From the NCBI GenBank assembly GCA_031398625.1, contig JANNNQ010000297.1:1-33596 (forward strand): a stretch of 33,596 nt of DNA, read 5' to 3'. Numbering within the stretch: position 1 is the stretch's first letter; every line of letters starts with the position of its first letter. Positions 23,581 to 32,487 of the stretch are shown here, piece by piece. This stretch comes from CAIUGU01 sp031398625. Its GTDB lineage: Bacteria > Pseudomonadota > Gammaproteobacteria > Steroidobacterales > Steroidobacteraceae. Position numbers and translations under genes: made by a program. Below the pieces are notes generated by a model, which did no database searches, had not been told where the DNA came from, and saw nothing but the letters and a program-made list of their open reading frames with translations.

Positions 23581-24647
23581 CGGAGCAGGGTTCCAGCTCC
23601 GCCGCTGAAGAACCAGGCAACGACGCCCGCTGGCTGCGGCTGCAGGAGATATTTGCGGCGGCCGTGGACCTTCCGGCCAGCCAGCAGCACCAGTACGTTG
23701 CCGATGCCTGCGGTGGCGATGAATCGCTGCGCCAGGAAATCCTGGCCATGCTGACCTGCGATGCGGAACCCGACAGTGGCCCGCTGACCAACGCTCTCGA
23801 TGCCGCCATCAGCGATACCTCGAAGGATCGCCGCCAGGCACTCATCAACACGGTCGTCGGGTCATACCGGCTGGTCTCCATCCTGGGCCATGGCGGCGCG
23901 GGTTCCGTCTATCTTGCCGAGCGCGCGGACCGACAGTACTCGGCCCAGGTTGCAGTCAAGATCGTTGAAAGCGCCGCACTCCACCCGGACATGGGCCTGC
24001 GGTTTCGTGCCGAGCGGCAGATCCTGGCCAGCCTCAATCACCCGAACATCGCGCGACTCGTGGATGCCGGGGAAACGGACAAGGGCCTGCCGTATCTCGT
24101 CATGGAGTACGTGCATGGCGAACCCGTGGACCGCTACTGCGACAGCGGGCAGCTGAGCATCGACGCCCGGCTGGAACTGTTCCTCCAGATCTGCTCGGCA
24201 GTGCAGTACGCCCACCAGAACCTGGTAGTGCACCGGGATCTGAAGCCCGCGAACATCCTCGTTACGGCTGACGGAGTCCCGAAGCTGCTCGATTTCGGCA
24301 TCGCGAAGCTGCTGGACGCCAGCCCGGTCGTCACCCAGTCGATCGCGTTGACCAGGATGAACGACCGCATGCTGACACCCGAGTATGCGAGCCCGGAGCA
24401 GATCCTGGGACGCCCGGTCACGACTTCCAGCGACGTGTATGCACTGGGAATCGTCCTGTACGAGATCCTGACCGGACGCCGTCCCTACTCCGTTGCCGCC
24501 ACCAGCCAGCTCGAACTGGAACGATCGATCTGCGTCACCGACCCGCCCCGGCCCAGCTCGGTTGTTGCCCGCCCTGTGGACAATACCTCCAGGCCGGACG
24601 CCAGCAAGGAGAGTCTCGCTGCATTGCGCGGGCTGACGGTCGAGTAG
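23568..24647 (+). CDS. Ser/Thr protein kinase domain, N-terminal part of an interrupted kinase-TPR gene
   Basis: This 359-aa piece is a eukaryotic-type Ser/Thr kinase domain: Gly-rich loop GHGGAGSVY (108-115), catalytic Lys131 in VAVKIV, HRDLKPAN (222-229), DFGIAK (242-247) and PEYASPEQ (271-278), all intact. An N-terminal helical segment (1-95) precedes it. The frame ends at a TAG (24645-24647) within the C-lobe, so the last helices and the conserved Arg of subdomain XI, found just downstream in the same frame, are missing. If translation stops here the kinase would be soluble and probably unstable or inactive. The start overlaps the sigma factor stop by 13 nt (ATG at 23568; a GTG at 23577 is also possible). 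The full gene would encode about 924 aa. Confidence 0.85.
   Translation: MHVVTEQGSSSAAEEPGNDARWLRLQEIFAAAVDLPASQQHQYVADACGGDESLRQEILAMLTCDAEPDSGPLTNALDAAISDTSKDRRQALINTVVGSYRLVSILGHGGAGSVYLAERADRQYSAQVAVKIVESAALHPDMGLRFRAERQILASLNHPNIARLVDAGETDKGLPYLVMEYVHGEPVDRYCDSGQLSIDARLELFLQICSAVQYAHQNLVVHRDLKPANILVTADGVPKLLDFGIAKLLDASPVVTQSIALTRMNDRMLTPEYASPEQILGRPVTTSSDVYALGIVLYEILTGRRPYSVAATSQLELERSICVTDPPRPSSVVARPVDNTSRPDASKESLAALRGLTVE
24645..24647 (+). other. In-frame amber codon interrupting the kinase-TPR gene
   Basis: A single TAG separates two pieces in one frame; the next 13 codons (LERALTGDIDAIV) and everything after continue the family sequence without a frameshift. A C-to-T change from CAG (Gln) would explain it. 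Several neighbouring genes end in TAG, so general amber suppression is unlikely. Confidence 0.85.
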
Positions 24648-24686
24648 CTCGAACGGGCGTTAACTGGCGACATCGACGCCATCGTC

Positions 24687-26342
24687 ATGCGGGCACTGCG
24701 CAAGGAAGCCGTGCATCGCTACGGCTCCATCGAACAGCTGGCAACAGACCTGCGCCGCTATCTGGCCAACGAACCCGTCGTGGCCCGGCAAGGCAACTGG
24801 GCCTATTACTCCCAGCGGTTCATTCGCCGTCATGCTTTCGGCGTTTCTGCTACGGCAGCAGGTATGGCGTTCCTGACCGTTTTTGCGGTCATGACATCGA
24901 TGCAGGCACAGCGCATCGCGGAAGAGCGGGACCGGGCCACCCAGGAACGCGAGCGAGCGGAGCAGGTCTCGAACTTCATGCTCGACGTGTTCGCCGCAGC
25001 CGATCCTTTCGTGAGTCAGGGCAAGGAAGTCACAGCGCGCGAATTACTGGACCAGGCCAGTCGCAGGATCAGCGGTGACCTCAATCAGCAACCCGAAGTG
25101 CGCGCGCGCCTGCTTGAGGCCATCGGACGGTCGTATCGGCGGCAGGGTCAGTACGACCGTGCGGTTGTTTACCTCGAAGACTCCGTACGCCTCCGTAAGC
25201 AGGAAACAGGTCCTGCCGACTCTAGAACCGCCATCACCTTTACCGAACTGGCAATCACGCTGAAGGAACTCGGCCGATTCGACGAGTCGGAGCGCGTTTT
25301 CGGCGAGGCAGTGGATGTCCTCAGGAATCTCGGGGAAGACCGCACACCCGCAACTGCAGAGCTTCTGGCTGGACTGGGCCAGATGGAACACCTGCGGGGC
25401 AACCTCGACAAGGCCCAGGAGTACTTTGAGAGAAGCGTTGCGCTGATGCGGGAAAATTTCGGTCCGCAAAGCTCCGAAGTCGCGGCAGTCCTCTCCGACC
25501 TCATGAGCGTCAGGCTCTGGAAAAACGACCTCGAAAGTGCAGAAACAATGGCTCGTGAAGTCGTGAAGATCTATCGCGTAACCGTACCGGAGCTACATCC
25601 CGACAGAGTGATGTCGGAATTCCTGCTAGGCGACATTCTCACGCGGCGTGGCCGGATCGACGAAGCCGGGACCTTGCTGGAGAGGGCGCTTGCCGCACAG
25701 CGAATCCTTTATGGCAACGCGAATCCCCGCACGGCTGCGACCATAGATGCCTTAGCCATCACCAGACAAGCGCAAAACAGGATGAAGGAAGCGGAAACGC
25801 TGGCCCGCGAAGCCCTCTCTGCGAGTGAACAGGCGTATGGCACGGACCATTTCATGACCGGCTACTACAACGCCATGGTGGGAAACACGCTACTTAAGGT
25901 AAAGCGCTACCAGGAAGCCGAAGACAGTTTGCGCAATGCCTTGGCCATCTTTGAAATCTCACTTCCTCCAGATCATCAGTACGTGGCTTCGGCCGAACAC
26001 CATCTCGGAGAAGTGATGCTCGCGACGAGCCGGCCGGCGGATGCCGAAGCATTGCTGACTGCAGCCATGAATCGCTGGCAGCGGACCGGTGCGCCGGAAT
26101 CCCGCATTGCGCGGTCTGCCAGTGCTCTCGGTGAAGCCCTGTTCCAGCTCGATCGCCCACGTGAGGCCGAGAAATACCTGGAGGACAGCTATCGCACGCT
26201 GATCAGTTCGCAGGGACCATCGAATGAGGACACGAACGCGGCGCGGAAGCGCCTCGAAGGGTTCTACTCCGCCCGGGGCGAAACACAGAAACTCAACGCG
26301 CTGACCGTCGCCACCAGCAACCCCACGCCTCGATCCCGCTGA
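24687..26342 (+). CDS. C-terminal part of the interrupted kinase gene: membrane helix and TPR sensor
   Basis: This frame continues the kinase gene after the amber codon; the ATG at 24687 is simply the first Met inside the kinase C-lobe (IVMRALRKEAVHRYGSIEQLATDLRRYL) and has no ribosome site of its own. Then come a membrane helix (about residues 49-70), a coiled-coil juxtamembrane segment (72-95), and TPR units of the 10/12 type over about 95-520 (for example YDRAVVYLEDSVRLRKQETGPADSRTAITFTELAITLKELGRFDESERVFGEAVDVL). The TPR part would lie outside the inner membrane and sense a partner. The whole stretch has kept its frame for 1.6 kb, so the interruption is recent or bypassed. It may be treated as one pseudogene 23568-26342. 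Confidence 0.8.
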   Translation: MRALRKEAVHRYGSIEQLATDLRRYLANEPVVARQGNWAYYSQRFIRRHAFGVSATAAGMAFLTVFAVMTSMQAQRIAEERDRATQERERAEQVSNFMLDVFAAADPFVSQGKEVTARELLDQASRRISGDLNQQPEVRARLLEAIGRSYRRQGQYDRAVVYLEDSVRLRKQETGPADSRTAITFTELAITLKELGRFDESERVFGEAVDVLRNLGEDRTPATAELLAGLGQMEHLRGNLDKAQEYFERSVALMRENFGPQSSEVAAVLSDLMSVRLWKNDLESAETMAREVVKIYRVTVPELHPDRVMSEFLLGDILTRRGRIDEAGTLLERALAAQRILYGNANPRTAATIDALAITRQAQNRMKEAETLAREALSASEQAYGTDHFMTGYYNAMVGNTLLKVKRYQEAEDSLRNALAIFEISLPPDHQYVASAEHHLGEVMLATSRPADAEALLTAAMNRWQRTGAPESRIARSASALGEALFQLDRPREAEKYLEDSYRTLISSQGPSNEDTNAARKRLEGFYSARGETQKLNALTVATSNPTPRSR

Positions 26343-26346
26343 ACCT

Positions 26347-26370
26347 GCTGCCCGCGCTGACCCGGGCAGC
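26347..26370 (+). terminator. Hairpin after the kinase-TPR gene
   Basis: A perfect 8-bp stem (GCTGCCCG pairing CGGGCAGC, arms 26347-26354 and 26363-26370) begins 4 nt after the stop at 26342. No T-run follows, so it is a weak intrinsic terminator at best. Confidence 0.4.
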
Positions 26371-26484
26371 GACCGGGCGAACCAATATCCCGCCTCGTTG
26401 TCGGTATTCGCAGGCGATCACGGGCTGCATGCATCTGCTAAAGTTGCGCCCGGCCCGAAACTGCGACCCAGGCAGGAGATGTTC

Positions 26485-27324
26485 ATGCGGAAACTGCGCT
26501 TTCTGATCGCTGTCGCTTCGGCTGCGGCAACTTTTGCAATGCTCGGGGCGCCCGGCTCGGCCGTCGCTGGCCCACGACAGGATGCCCGTCTGCTTACTGC
26601 CGCGCAGGTGGTCGATGAACTTCGTCAGAGCCCTGACCAGAACATTCCCGGCTGGCTGCTCGATCGCGCCTATGCGGTCGCGGTCGTACCCAATGTGATC
26701 AAGGTGGGCCTCACAGTGGGTGGCCGTTACGGAAAGGGCGCCATGGTCGTGCGCCGCCAGGATGGCACCTGGAGCAATCCCGTATTCATCAACCTTACCG
26801 GAGGCAGCTTCGGTTTCCAGATCGGCGTCCAGTCCACCGATATCGTCCTTGTGTTCATGTCCCGCGCGAGCATCGAAGGCATCGTTGGCGGCAAGGTCAC
26901 CCTGGGTGCCGATGCGTCGGTCGCCGCGGGTCCGGTGGGAAGACAGACATCGGCCGCCACGGATATCGGCTTCACGGCACAGGTGTATTCCTACTCCCGC
27001 GCCAGTGGCCTGTTCGCGGGCGTTGCGCTCGATGGCTCGGCGCTGACAATCGATCGTTCCTCCAACGAGGACTTCTACGCACGCCCCGGCGTCATGGCGA
27101 GCGACATCATTGCCGCAAATGCACCTGTAGCTCCCGAGCCCGGGCGGCAATTCCTCGCAGCGATCGAGCGTTCGACTCCCGTCGCTGCGGCGGGCGCGGG
27201 TTCACCTGCAGCATCAGGTCCGCCCGTTCCGGCCACCGCTCCGGCTCCCAGGCCGGCAGAGGGCGGCTCGTTGACAACCTTTCCATTGGAGGATGCGAAT
27301 CCCGGCGCAGAACCGCCGGGCTAG
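26485..27324 (+). CDS. Exported SYLF/Ysc84-domain protein
   Basis: A 279-aa protein of the SYLF (Ysc84) family, which in eukaryotic members binds phosphoinositides; bacterial members are exported and of unknown role. A Sec leader (about 1-29, ending SAVAG) is followed by the SYLF core (about 33-205): NIPGWLLDRAYAVAVVPNVIKVGLTVGGRYGKGAMVVR, GGSFGFQIGVQSTDIVLVFM and AAGPVGRQTSAATDIGFTAQVYSYSRASGLFAGVALDGS are the classic stretches. A Pro/Ala-rich tail (about 220-279) is extra and probably disordered. I chose ATG 26485 because AGGAG lies 6 nt upstream; the ATG at 26479 abuts that site directly. It is a single gene in its own transcription unit. Confidence 0.92.
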   Translation: MRKLRFLIAVASAAATFAMLGAPGSAVAGPRQDARLLTAAQVVDELRQSPDQNIPGWLLDRAYAVAVVPNVIKVGLTVGGRYGKGAMVVRRQDGTWSNPVFINLTGGSFGFQIGVQSTDIVLVFMSRASIEGIVGGKVTLGADASVAAGPVGRQTSAATDIGFTAQVYSYSRASGLFAGVALDGSALTIDRSSNEDFYARPGVMASDIIAANAPVAPEPGRQFLAAIERSTPVAAAGAGSPAASGPPVPATAPAPRPAEGGSLTTFPLEDANPGAEPPG

Positions 27325-27500
27325 GCCCTGCGGTGAAATGACGCGCACTCACCCCGGGCTTCGATTCGCGCACCGGTAACCGGTCGCCCTCAGGGCAGCC
27401 GCAAACATCAAGACGAGCATCAGGAACTATCCCGCCCGCAACTGGCCGACTCCAGGCGGCCAGACGCGCCAGAGTCTTCGCGCCAGATCGCAGGAATCCT

Positions 27501-27536
27501 TGGTATATTCCGGGGTTAACAGCGCAGGGGAACCCC
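27501..27536 (+). promoter_or_regulatory. Probable icd promoter with leader hairpin
   Basis: An extended -10 element TGGTATATT (27501-27509) lies 60 nt upstream of the icd start with a weak -35, as is usual for extended -10 promoters. It is followed by an inverted repeat GGGGTT (27512-27517) and AACCCC (27531-27536), placed around the expected start of transcription, which could be an operator or a 5' RNA hairpin. Confidence 0.5.
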
Positions 27537-27568
27537 GCCGCGCACCAAACCTGATCCCAAGGACATCC

Positions 27569-29794
27569 ATGAGTGACGCGAAGATCATCTACACCCTCAC
27601 TGATGAAGCCCCGGCGCTGGCCACCTATTCGTTGCTGCCGCTGGTCCAGGCTTTCACGAGGACCGCGTCGATCGCCGTTGAGACCCGGGACATCTCCCTC
27701 GCCGGCCGCATCCTGGCCAGCTTTCCAGAGGACCTGAGCCCGGCACAACGGCAGAAGGACGACCTCGCGGAACTGGGTGAGCTGGCCAAGACCCCGGAAG
27801 CCAACATCATCAAGCTGCCCAACATCAGTGCCTCCGTACCGCAGCTGCTGGCTGCCATCAAGGAACTCCAGGCGCAGGGGTATCGCATACCGGATTACCC
27901 CGAAAGCCCGAAAAACGATGCAGAGAAAAAACTCAAGGCCCGCTTCGCCAGGGTGCTCGGCAGCGCGGTCAATCCGGTCCTGCGCGAGGGCAATTCGGAT
28001 CGGCGCGTCGCCAATGCGGTGAAGCAGTATGCGAAGAAACACCCGCACTCGATGGGAGCCTGGTCATCCAGCAGTGCCACCCGCGTTGCACACATGAATG
28101 CCGGCGATTTCTACGGGAACGAGCAGGCCGCTGTCATCCCGAAAGCCGGCGCCCTGCGCATCGAGTTCACTGACGACTCGGGCAAGGCAACCGTGCTCAA
28201 GGAGGCGATCAAGGTGCAGGATCACGAGATCATCTCGACGACGTTCATGCGCCGGGAAGCGCTGCGCGCGTTCTATGAGGCGGAGATCAACGCCGCCAAG
28301 GCGAGCGGCCTGCTGCTCTCGTTGCACCTCAAGGCTACGATGATGAAGGTCTCCGATCCCGTCATGTTCGGGCACGCAGTCAGCGTTTACTACAGGGCCG
28401 TGTTCGACAAGCACGCAGGGCTGTTCAAGGAACTCGGCATCTCGCCGAACAATGGCATCGGCGATGTCTACGGCAAGATCCAGTCGCTGCCGGCGGCACA
28501 GAGGGCCGAGGTCGAGGCGGACGTGATGGCCGTCTATGCAACCCGGCCACCGCTGGCGATGGTCGACTCGGACAAGGGCATTACCAACCTGCATGTACCG
28601 AGCGACGTGATCATCGACGCTTCGATGCCCGCGGCCCTGCGCACATCCGGCCGGATGTGGGGAGCCGATGGCAAACTGCACGACATGGTGGCAATGATCC
28701 CGGACCGCTGCTACGCGGGGGTGTACCAGGCCGTCATCGACGACTGCAAGAAGCATGGGGCATACGACGTGTCCACCATGGGCAGCGTCAGCAATGTCGG
28801 CCTCATGGCGCAGGCGGCTGAAGAATATGGCTCGCACGACAAGACCTTCGAGCTGCCCGCAAACGGTGTCATCCGCGTCCTCGATGAGCAGGGCAGGACG
28901 CTTACCGAGCACGGGGTTTCGCAGGGCGACATCTGGCGCATGTGCCAGACCAGGGACATCGCCATCCGCGACTGGGTGAAACTCGCCGTCAACCGCGCAC
29001 GCGCCACCGGCCATACCGCCCTCTTCTGGCTGGACGAAGCACGAGCCTACGATCGCAACCTCATCGGCAAGGTGAATCTCTATCTTGAGGACTTCGACAC
29101 TGCCGGTCTCGATATCCGCGTCCTCTCCCCCGTCAACGCCACGCTGGCTTCACTCGAACGGCTGCGCGCGGGCAAGGACACGATTTCGGTCACGGGCAAC
29201 GTCCTGCGCGACTATCTCACCGACCTGTTCCCGATCCTCGAACACGGCACGAGCGCCAAGATGCTGTCGATCGTGCCCTTGCTGGCGGGTGGCGGCATGT
29301 ATGAAACGGGTGCGGGCGGTTCGGCCCCCAAGCACGTCCAGCAGTTCGTCGAGGAAGGGCATCTGCGCTGGGACTCGCTGGGCGAGTTCCTCGCCTTGCA
29401 GGTCTCGATCGAGGACATGGCAGCCAAGACAGGCAACAGGAAAGCCGCGGTGCTGGCCAAAACCCTCGACGCCGCCAACGCGAAATTCCTGGAAACGGAC
29501 AAGTCGCCATCGCGCAAGGCGGGCGAACTCGACGTTCGCGGCAGTCACTTCTATCTCGCCCTCTATTGGGCGCAGGCGCTCGCCGCACAGACCGACGAAG
29601 CCAGCCTCAAGGCATACTTCGCGCCGATCGCTGAACAGTTGACTGCCAACGAGACCCGGATCGTCGGTGAGCTGAACTCCGCCCAGGGCAGGCCGGTCGA
29701 TATCGGCGGCTACTTCCACGCGGATGCCGGCAAATGCGCCTCTGCCATGCGGCCCAGCACGACGCTGAATGGCATCGTGAACGCGATGCATTGA
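27569..29794 (+). CDS. icd: Monomeric NADP-dependent isocitrate dehydrogenase
   Basis: A 741-aa cytoplasmic enzyme that oxidises isocitrate to 2-oxoglutarate in the citric acid cycle, making NADPH. Length and sequence match the monomeric type, unrelated in length to the 45-kDa dimeric enzyme. Residues known to bind isocitrate in the Azotobacter enzyme fall at the same numbers here: Ser132, Asn135, Arg139 and Arg145 (SAVNPVLREGNSDRR). Other family stretches are SMGAWSSSSATRVAHMNAGDFYGNEQA, RCYAGVYQAVIDDCKKHGAYD and HTALFWLDEARAYD. ATG at 27569 follows AAGGA by 5 nt. No break or truncation. Some gammaproteobacteria carry both types; only this one is seen here. Confidence 0.97.
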   Translation: MSDAKIIYTLTDEAPALATYSLLPLVQAFTRTASIAVETRDISLAGRILASFPEDLSPAQRQKDDLAELGELAKTPEANIIKLPNISASVPQLLAAIKELQAQGYRIPDYPESPKNDAEKKLKARFARVLGSAVNPVLREGNSDRRVANAVKQYAKKHPHSMGAWSSSSATRVAHMNAGDFYGNEQAAVIPKAGALRIEFTDDSGKATVLKEAIKVQDHEIISTTFMRREALRAFYEAEINAAKASGLLLSLHLKATMMKVSDPVMFGHAVSVYYRAVFDKHAGLFKELGISPNNGIGDVYGKIQSLPAAQRAEVEADVMAVYATRPPLAMVDSDKGITNLHVPSDVIIDASMPAALRTSGRMWGADGKLHDMVAMIPDRCYAGVYQAVIDDCKKHGAYDVSTMGSVSNVGLMAQAAEEYGSHDKTFELPANGVIRVLDEQGRTLTEHGVSQGDIWRMCQTRDIAIRDWVKLAVNRARATGHTALFWLDEARAYDRNLIGKVNLYLEDFDTAGLDIRVLSPVNATLASLERLRAGKDTISVTGNVLRDYLTDLFPILEHGTSAKMLSIVPLLAGGGMYETGAGGSAPKHVQQFVEEGHLRWDSLGEFLALQVSIEDMAAKTGNRKAAVLAKTLDAANAKFLETDKSPSRKAGELDVRGSHFYLALYWAQALAAQTDEASLKAYFAPIAEQLTANETRIVGELNSAQGRPVDIGGYFHADAGKCASAMRPSTTLNGIVNAMH

Positions 29795-29866
29795 GCGAAT
29801 CAGCCTTTCTGGAGTCCCGGCCCACGTCTTGCCATTTCGTCCGCCATCCAAGCCAGCCACTGCAAC

Positions 29867-30112
29867 ATGCCCATCTGCCATCCACACAATCTCGCCGAGC
29901 CCCTGCCTGAGCAGCGCCCTTTCGGGATCCGGGTGAAGCTGCGGGGCAGCGATCCCTTTCGCAACCTGGTCGGAGGAGACTGGAGCAAGGAACACTGGTT
30001 CGCGACTCGCGAGGAGCGCGACAGCGCCCTCAAGGAGATGAGCGAGAAGTACATCTACTTTCGTCCAGGCGACAAACCCGCCCTGAATTTCGAGACGATG
30101 GACCGGGCCTAG
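29867..30112 (+). CDS. Small conserved protein of unknown function
   Basis: An 81-aa cytoplasmic protein. The pattern PFGIRVKLRGSDPFRNLVGGDWSKEHWFATREERDSALKEMSEKYIYFRPGDKPALNFE, with its many aromatic and charged residues, looks like a compact alpha/beta domain. I recall similar small uncharacterised proteins from beta- and gammaproteobacteria, with no function attached. The ATG at 29867 has no clear ribosome site. It starts 72 nt after icd on the same strand and may be cotranscribed. It ends 6 nt before the stop of the convergent patatin gene. Confidence 0.75.
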   Translation: MPICHPHNLAEPLPEQRPFGIRVKLRGSDPFRNLVGGDWSKEHWFATREERDSALKEMSEKYIYFRPGDKPALNFETMDRA

Positions 30113-30118
30113 CCGCTC

Positions 30119-32356
30119 CTAGAAAGTCCGTCCCAGGAACAGGTAGAACGCCGTCTCTCCCCCTTCGTTGAATCCGGTGGCGAGATAGACGGGCCCGAGG
30201 ATGGTATCGGCGCCGATGAACAGGCTGCCACCCCGCTGCAGATTGCCAAGACTCGCGTCATTTCGCTCCTGCCAGGTGTTACCGGCTTCGAGCGAGATGC
30301 CGGCATACGCGGGCAGGTCGAGCACGCCCGAACCGCCGCGACCGATTTGCCGGTAGAGGATGAGTCTCCCCACCCCATAGTGCGGCCCGGCCAGCGATCC
30401 TGGCGCGATTCCGGACAGGTTCAGGAATCCGCCCAGCGTAAACAGGTTCTGCGGAGTCGGCGTGTCATCCAGTGTGGTGCCGTAATCCGTTGAGAAGATG
30501 AGCGTGTGCCGACCCCGGGACCGTGCGATCAACCAGTTCGCCTCGATGGTATCGCCGCTCTGGCTGGCACCGAGGTCGTCCCGCTCTGCGGTCCATTCGA
30601 TCTCGAACAGCTGCCCGCGCCGCGGAAAATAGATGCTGTCGAGCTTGTCGTAGGAAAAGCGGAAAAAGTACCCGCCACGATCGAACTCCTGCGGCGCAAT
30701 CGCCGGATCGCCGATCCGGACCCGGCGCTTCTGCGTTCCGCGCCGGACGCCCGCACGGACTTCGCCCCAGCTGGAGATCTCCCGGCCGATGTCCAGGCCC
30801 GCCTCATAGCTGCGCTCCCGGTATTCCGTGACTTCCCCGGCGGTGTCCTGCAACTGCAGGTTACGAAGGTCGAACTCGAACTTGGGCGCAACGAAGTAGC
30901 GGCTGCGGTAGGACAGCGGCTGGTAGAACTCGGTGAACAACCGGGGGTTCTCGCCAATCTGCACGTCCGTAAGCCACTCGGCATTGAGCGCGTTGACCTC
31001 GGTCATGATGAAGCGCGCAGCGGCGTTGTAGCGGCTGTTGCCCTCGAAATCGTCCTCGATGTTGAGGCCGACACGCACATAGTTCGGGCCCCAGCTCTTG
31101 CGCCGCAACCGGAACTCGAGGCCCGTGCCTGCCGGTGATTCGACCAGCGCGTAGTCGATGCTTTCGAACGTATCGAGTGCATAGAGCGATGACAGGCGGC
31201 TCTGGATCAGGTCCTTGTCCAGTGGTCTACCGACGAGATCGCTCATCGCGGCTTCGATTGCCCGAGCGTAGCGTTGCGATTCGGCGTCGACGCGCACGAA
31301 ACGGACTGCCGGCAGCGCGGCCAGCCGCGGATTGCGCCCGGCGAGATACCGTTCATATCCCGCCGTATCGAGACCGAGAACGGCCAGCTGCGCTGCGGAC
31401 GAACGCGTTGCCTGCTCTCCTGCAGCCCGGGCCTCGATGAGCCGTTCGAATTGCGTCGAGGTCATGTCGCCGAGCGCCGGCTCGATGATCACATCGGCAG
31501 TGCCCAACTTTGCCCGCTGCTCCAGGGTGCGATTGCGGATCAGGATGGCGAACGCCTGGTTGGTGATCTCGAGGGGCGAAGTAAGCCGGTCGCGGCTGCC
31601 GAGGGGAAACGTCACGTCGACCGCGATCACGATGTCGACACCCATCTCCCGCGCGACATCGACAGGCAGGTTCTGGACCAGCCCTCCATCGACGAGCAGC
31701 CGGCCGTTGGCCTCAACCGGCGTGAATACGCCCGGAGCGGACATGCTCGCACGCATGGCAGTGGCCAGGTCACCGGACTGCATTACGACGGGTGCACCTG
31801 TCTCAAGGTCGGTCGTCACTACGCGGAGCGGCACCGGCAGCCGATCGAAATCGTCGATCTGCGCGACCGGCAATGTCGCCGCACGCAACAACTGACCTAG
31901 CTTCTGTCCCTGGATCAGGCCCTTGGGCAGCACGAAACCTTCGTCCTTGATGCCGAGCGAATAGCGAACCAGGAAATTGCGATCGTCCTGTTTGCGGCGA
32001 AAGCCGAGCTCCGCCCGCTGCGGCCGGTCCCGCAATGCGTCCTGCCAGTTCACCGAACCCAGCAGCGACTCGATCTCTCCGGCACTCATTCCTGATGCGT
32101 AGAGACCGCCAACGACGGCACCCATGCTGGTGCCGGCTACCGCGTCTATCGGAATCCGCATCTCTTCGAGCACTTTAAGTGCACCGACATGTGCTGCACC
32201 GCGAGCACCGCCGCCGCTCAATACCAGGCCAATCCGGGGACGTGATGCAGTGGAGTCTGCGGCGATTGCTTCGGCGGCCTGGGTTGTACCAGCCGGCAAG
32301 ACGGCCAGCACCAGCAGCAGATGCAGGCAGCATCCGGAGAATCTGAGGGCGCGCAT
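30119..32356 (-). CDS. Patatin-like phospholipase with POTRA and outer-membrane barrel (PlpD-like)
   Basis: A 745-aa exported protein of the type Vd secretion (PlpD/FplA) architecture. Sec leader about 1-28; patatin domain about 40-240 with oxyanion motif GGGARG (48-53), nucleophile Ser77 in GTSMG and catalytic Asp223 in DGG; then a POTRA-like domain (about 310-385) and a beta-barrel (about 390-745) ending in the strand ETAFYLFLGRTF, with C-terminal Phe as expected for BAM-dependent insertion. It should act as a lipase/phospholipase A at or outside the outer membrane, tethered or released. The start at 32356 is preferred to a TTG at 32365 because the latter abuts the purine-rich AGAGG. Monocistronic. 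Confidence 0.93.
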   Translation of the reverse strand: MRALRFSGCCLHLLLVLAVLPAGTTQAAEAIAADSTASRPRIGLVLSGGGARGAAHVGALKVLEEMRIPIDAVAGTSMGAVVGGLYASGMSAGEIESLLGSVNWQDALRDRPQRAELGFRRKQDDRNFLVRYSLGIKDEGFVLPKGLIQGQKLGQLLRAATLPVAQIDDFDRLPVPLRVVTTDLETGAPVVMQSGDLATAMRASMSAPGVFTPVEANGRLLVDGGLVQNLPVDVAREMGVDIVIAVDVTFPLGSRDRLTSPLEITNQAFAILIRNRTLEQRAKLGTADVIIEPALGDMTSTQFERLIEARAAGEQATRSSAAQLAVLGLDTAGYERYLAGRNPRLAALPAVRFVRVDAESQRYARAIEAAMSDLVGRPLDKDLIQSRLSSLYALDTFESIDYALVESPAGTGLEFRLRRKSWGPNYVRVGLNIEDDFEGNSRYNAAARFIMTEVNALNAEWLTDVQIGENPRLFTEFYQPLSYRSRYFVAPKFEFDLRNLQLQDTAGEVTEYRERSYEAGLDIGREISSWGEVRAGVRRGTQKRRVRIGDPAIAPQEFDRGGYFFRFSYDKLDSIYFPRRGQLFEIEWTAERDDLGASQSGDTIEANWLIARSRGRHTLIFSTDYGTTLDDTPTPQNLFTLGGFLNLSGIAPGSLAGPHYGVGRLILYRQIGRGGSGVLDLPAYAGISLEAGNTWQERNDASLGNLQRGGSLFIGADTILGPVYLATGFNEGGETAFYLFLGRTF

Positions 32357-32459
32357 GCGAATCAAACCTCTTTGCGGTTCAACGGGTTTGCGCGCGGGAT
32401 AGTATCAGGAAGGACCAGCATGAAGCCCGTCCGACCCGGGAGCGGAAATGCCCGGGCTA

Positions 32460-32476
32460 CCCGGCCGGAGGCCGGG
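32460..32476 (-). terminator. Hairpin after the DUF1501-like gene
   Basis: A 7-bp GC stem (arms 32470-32476 and 32460-32466, 3-nt loop) starts 12 nt after the stop at 32488 on the minus strand. No T-run follows directly. A weak terminator or 3' RNA-stabilising hairpin between two minus-strand genes. Confidence 0.4.
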
Positions 32477-32487
32477 CAACCCTGGTA

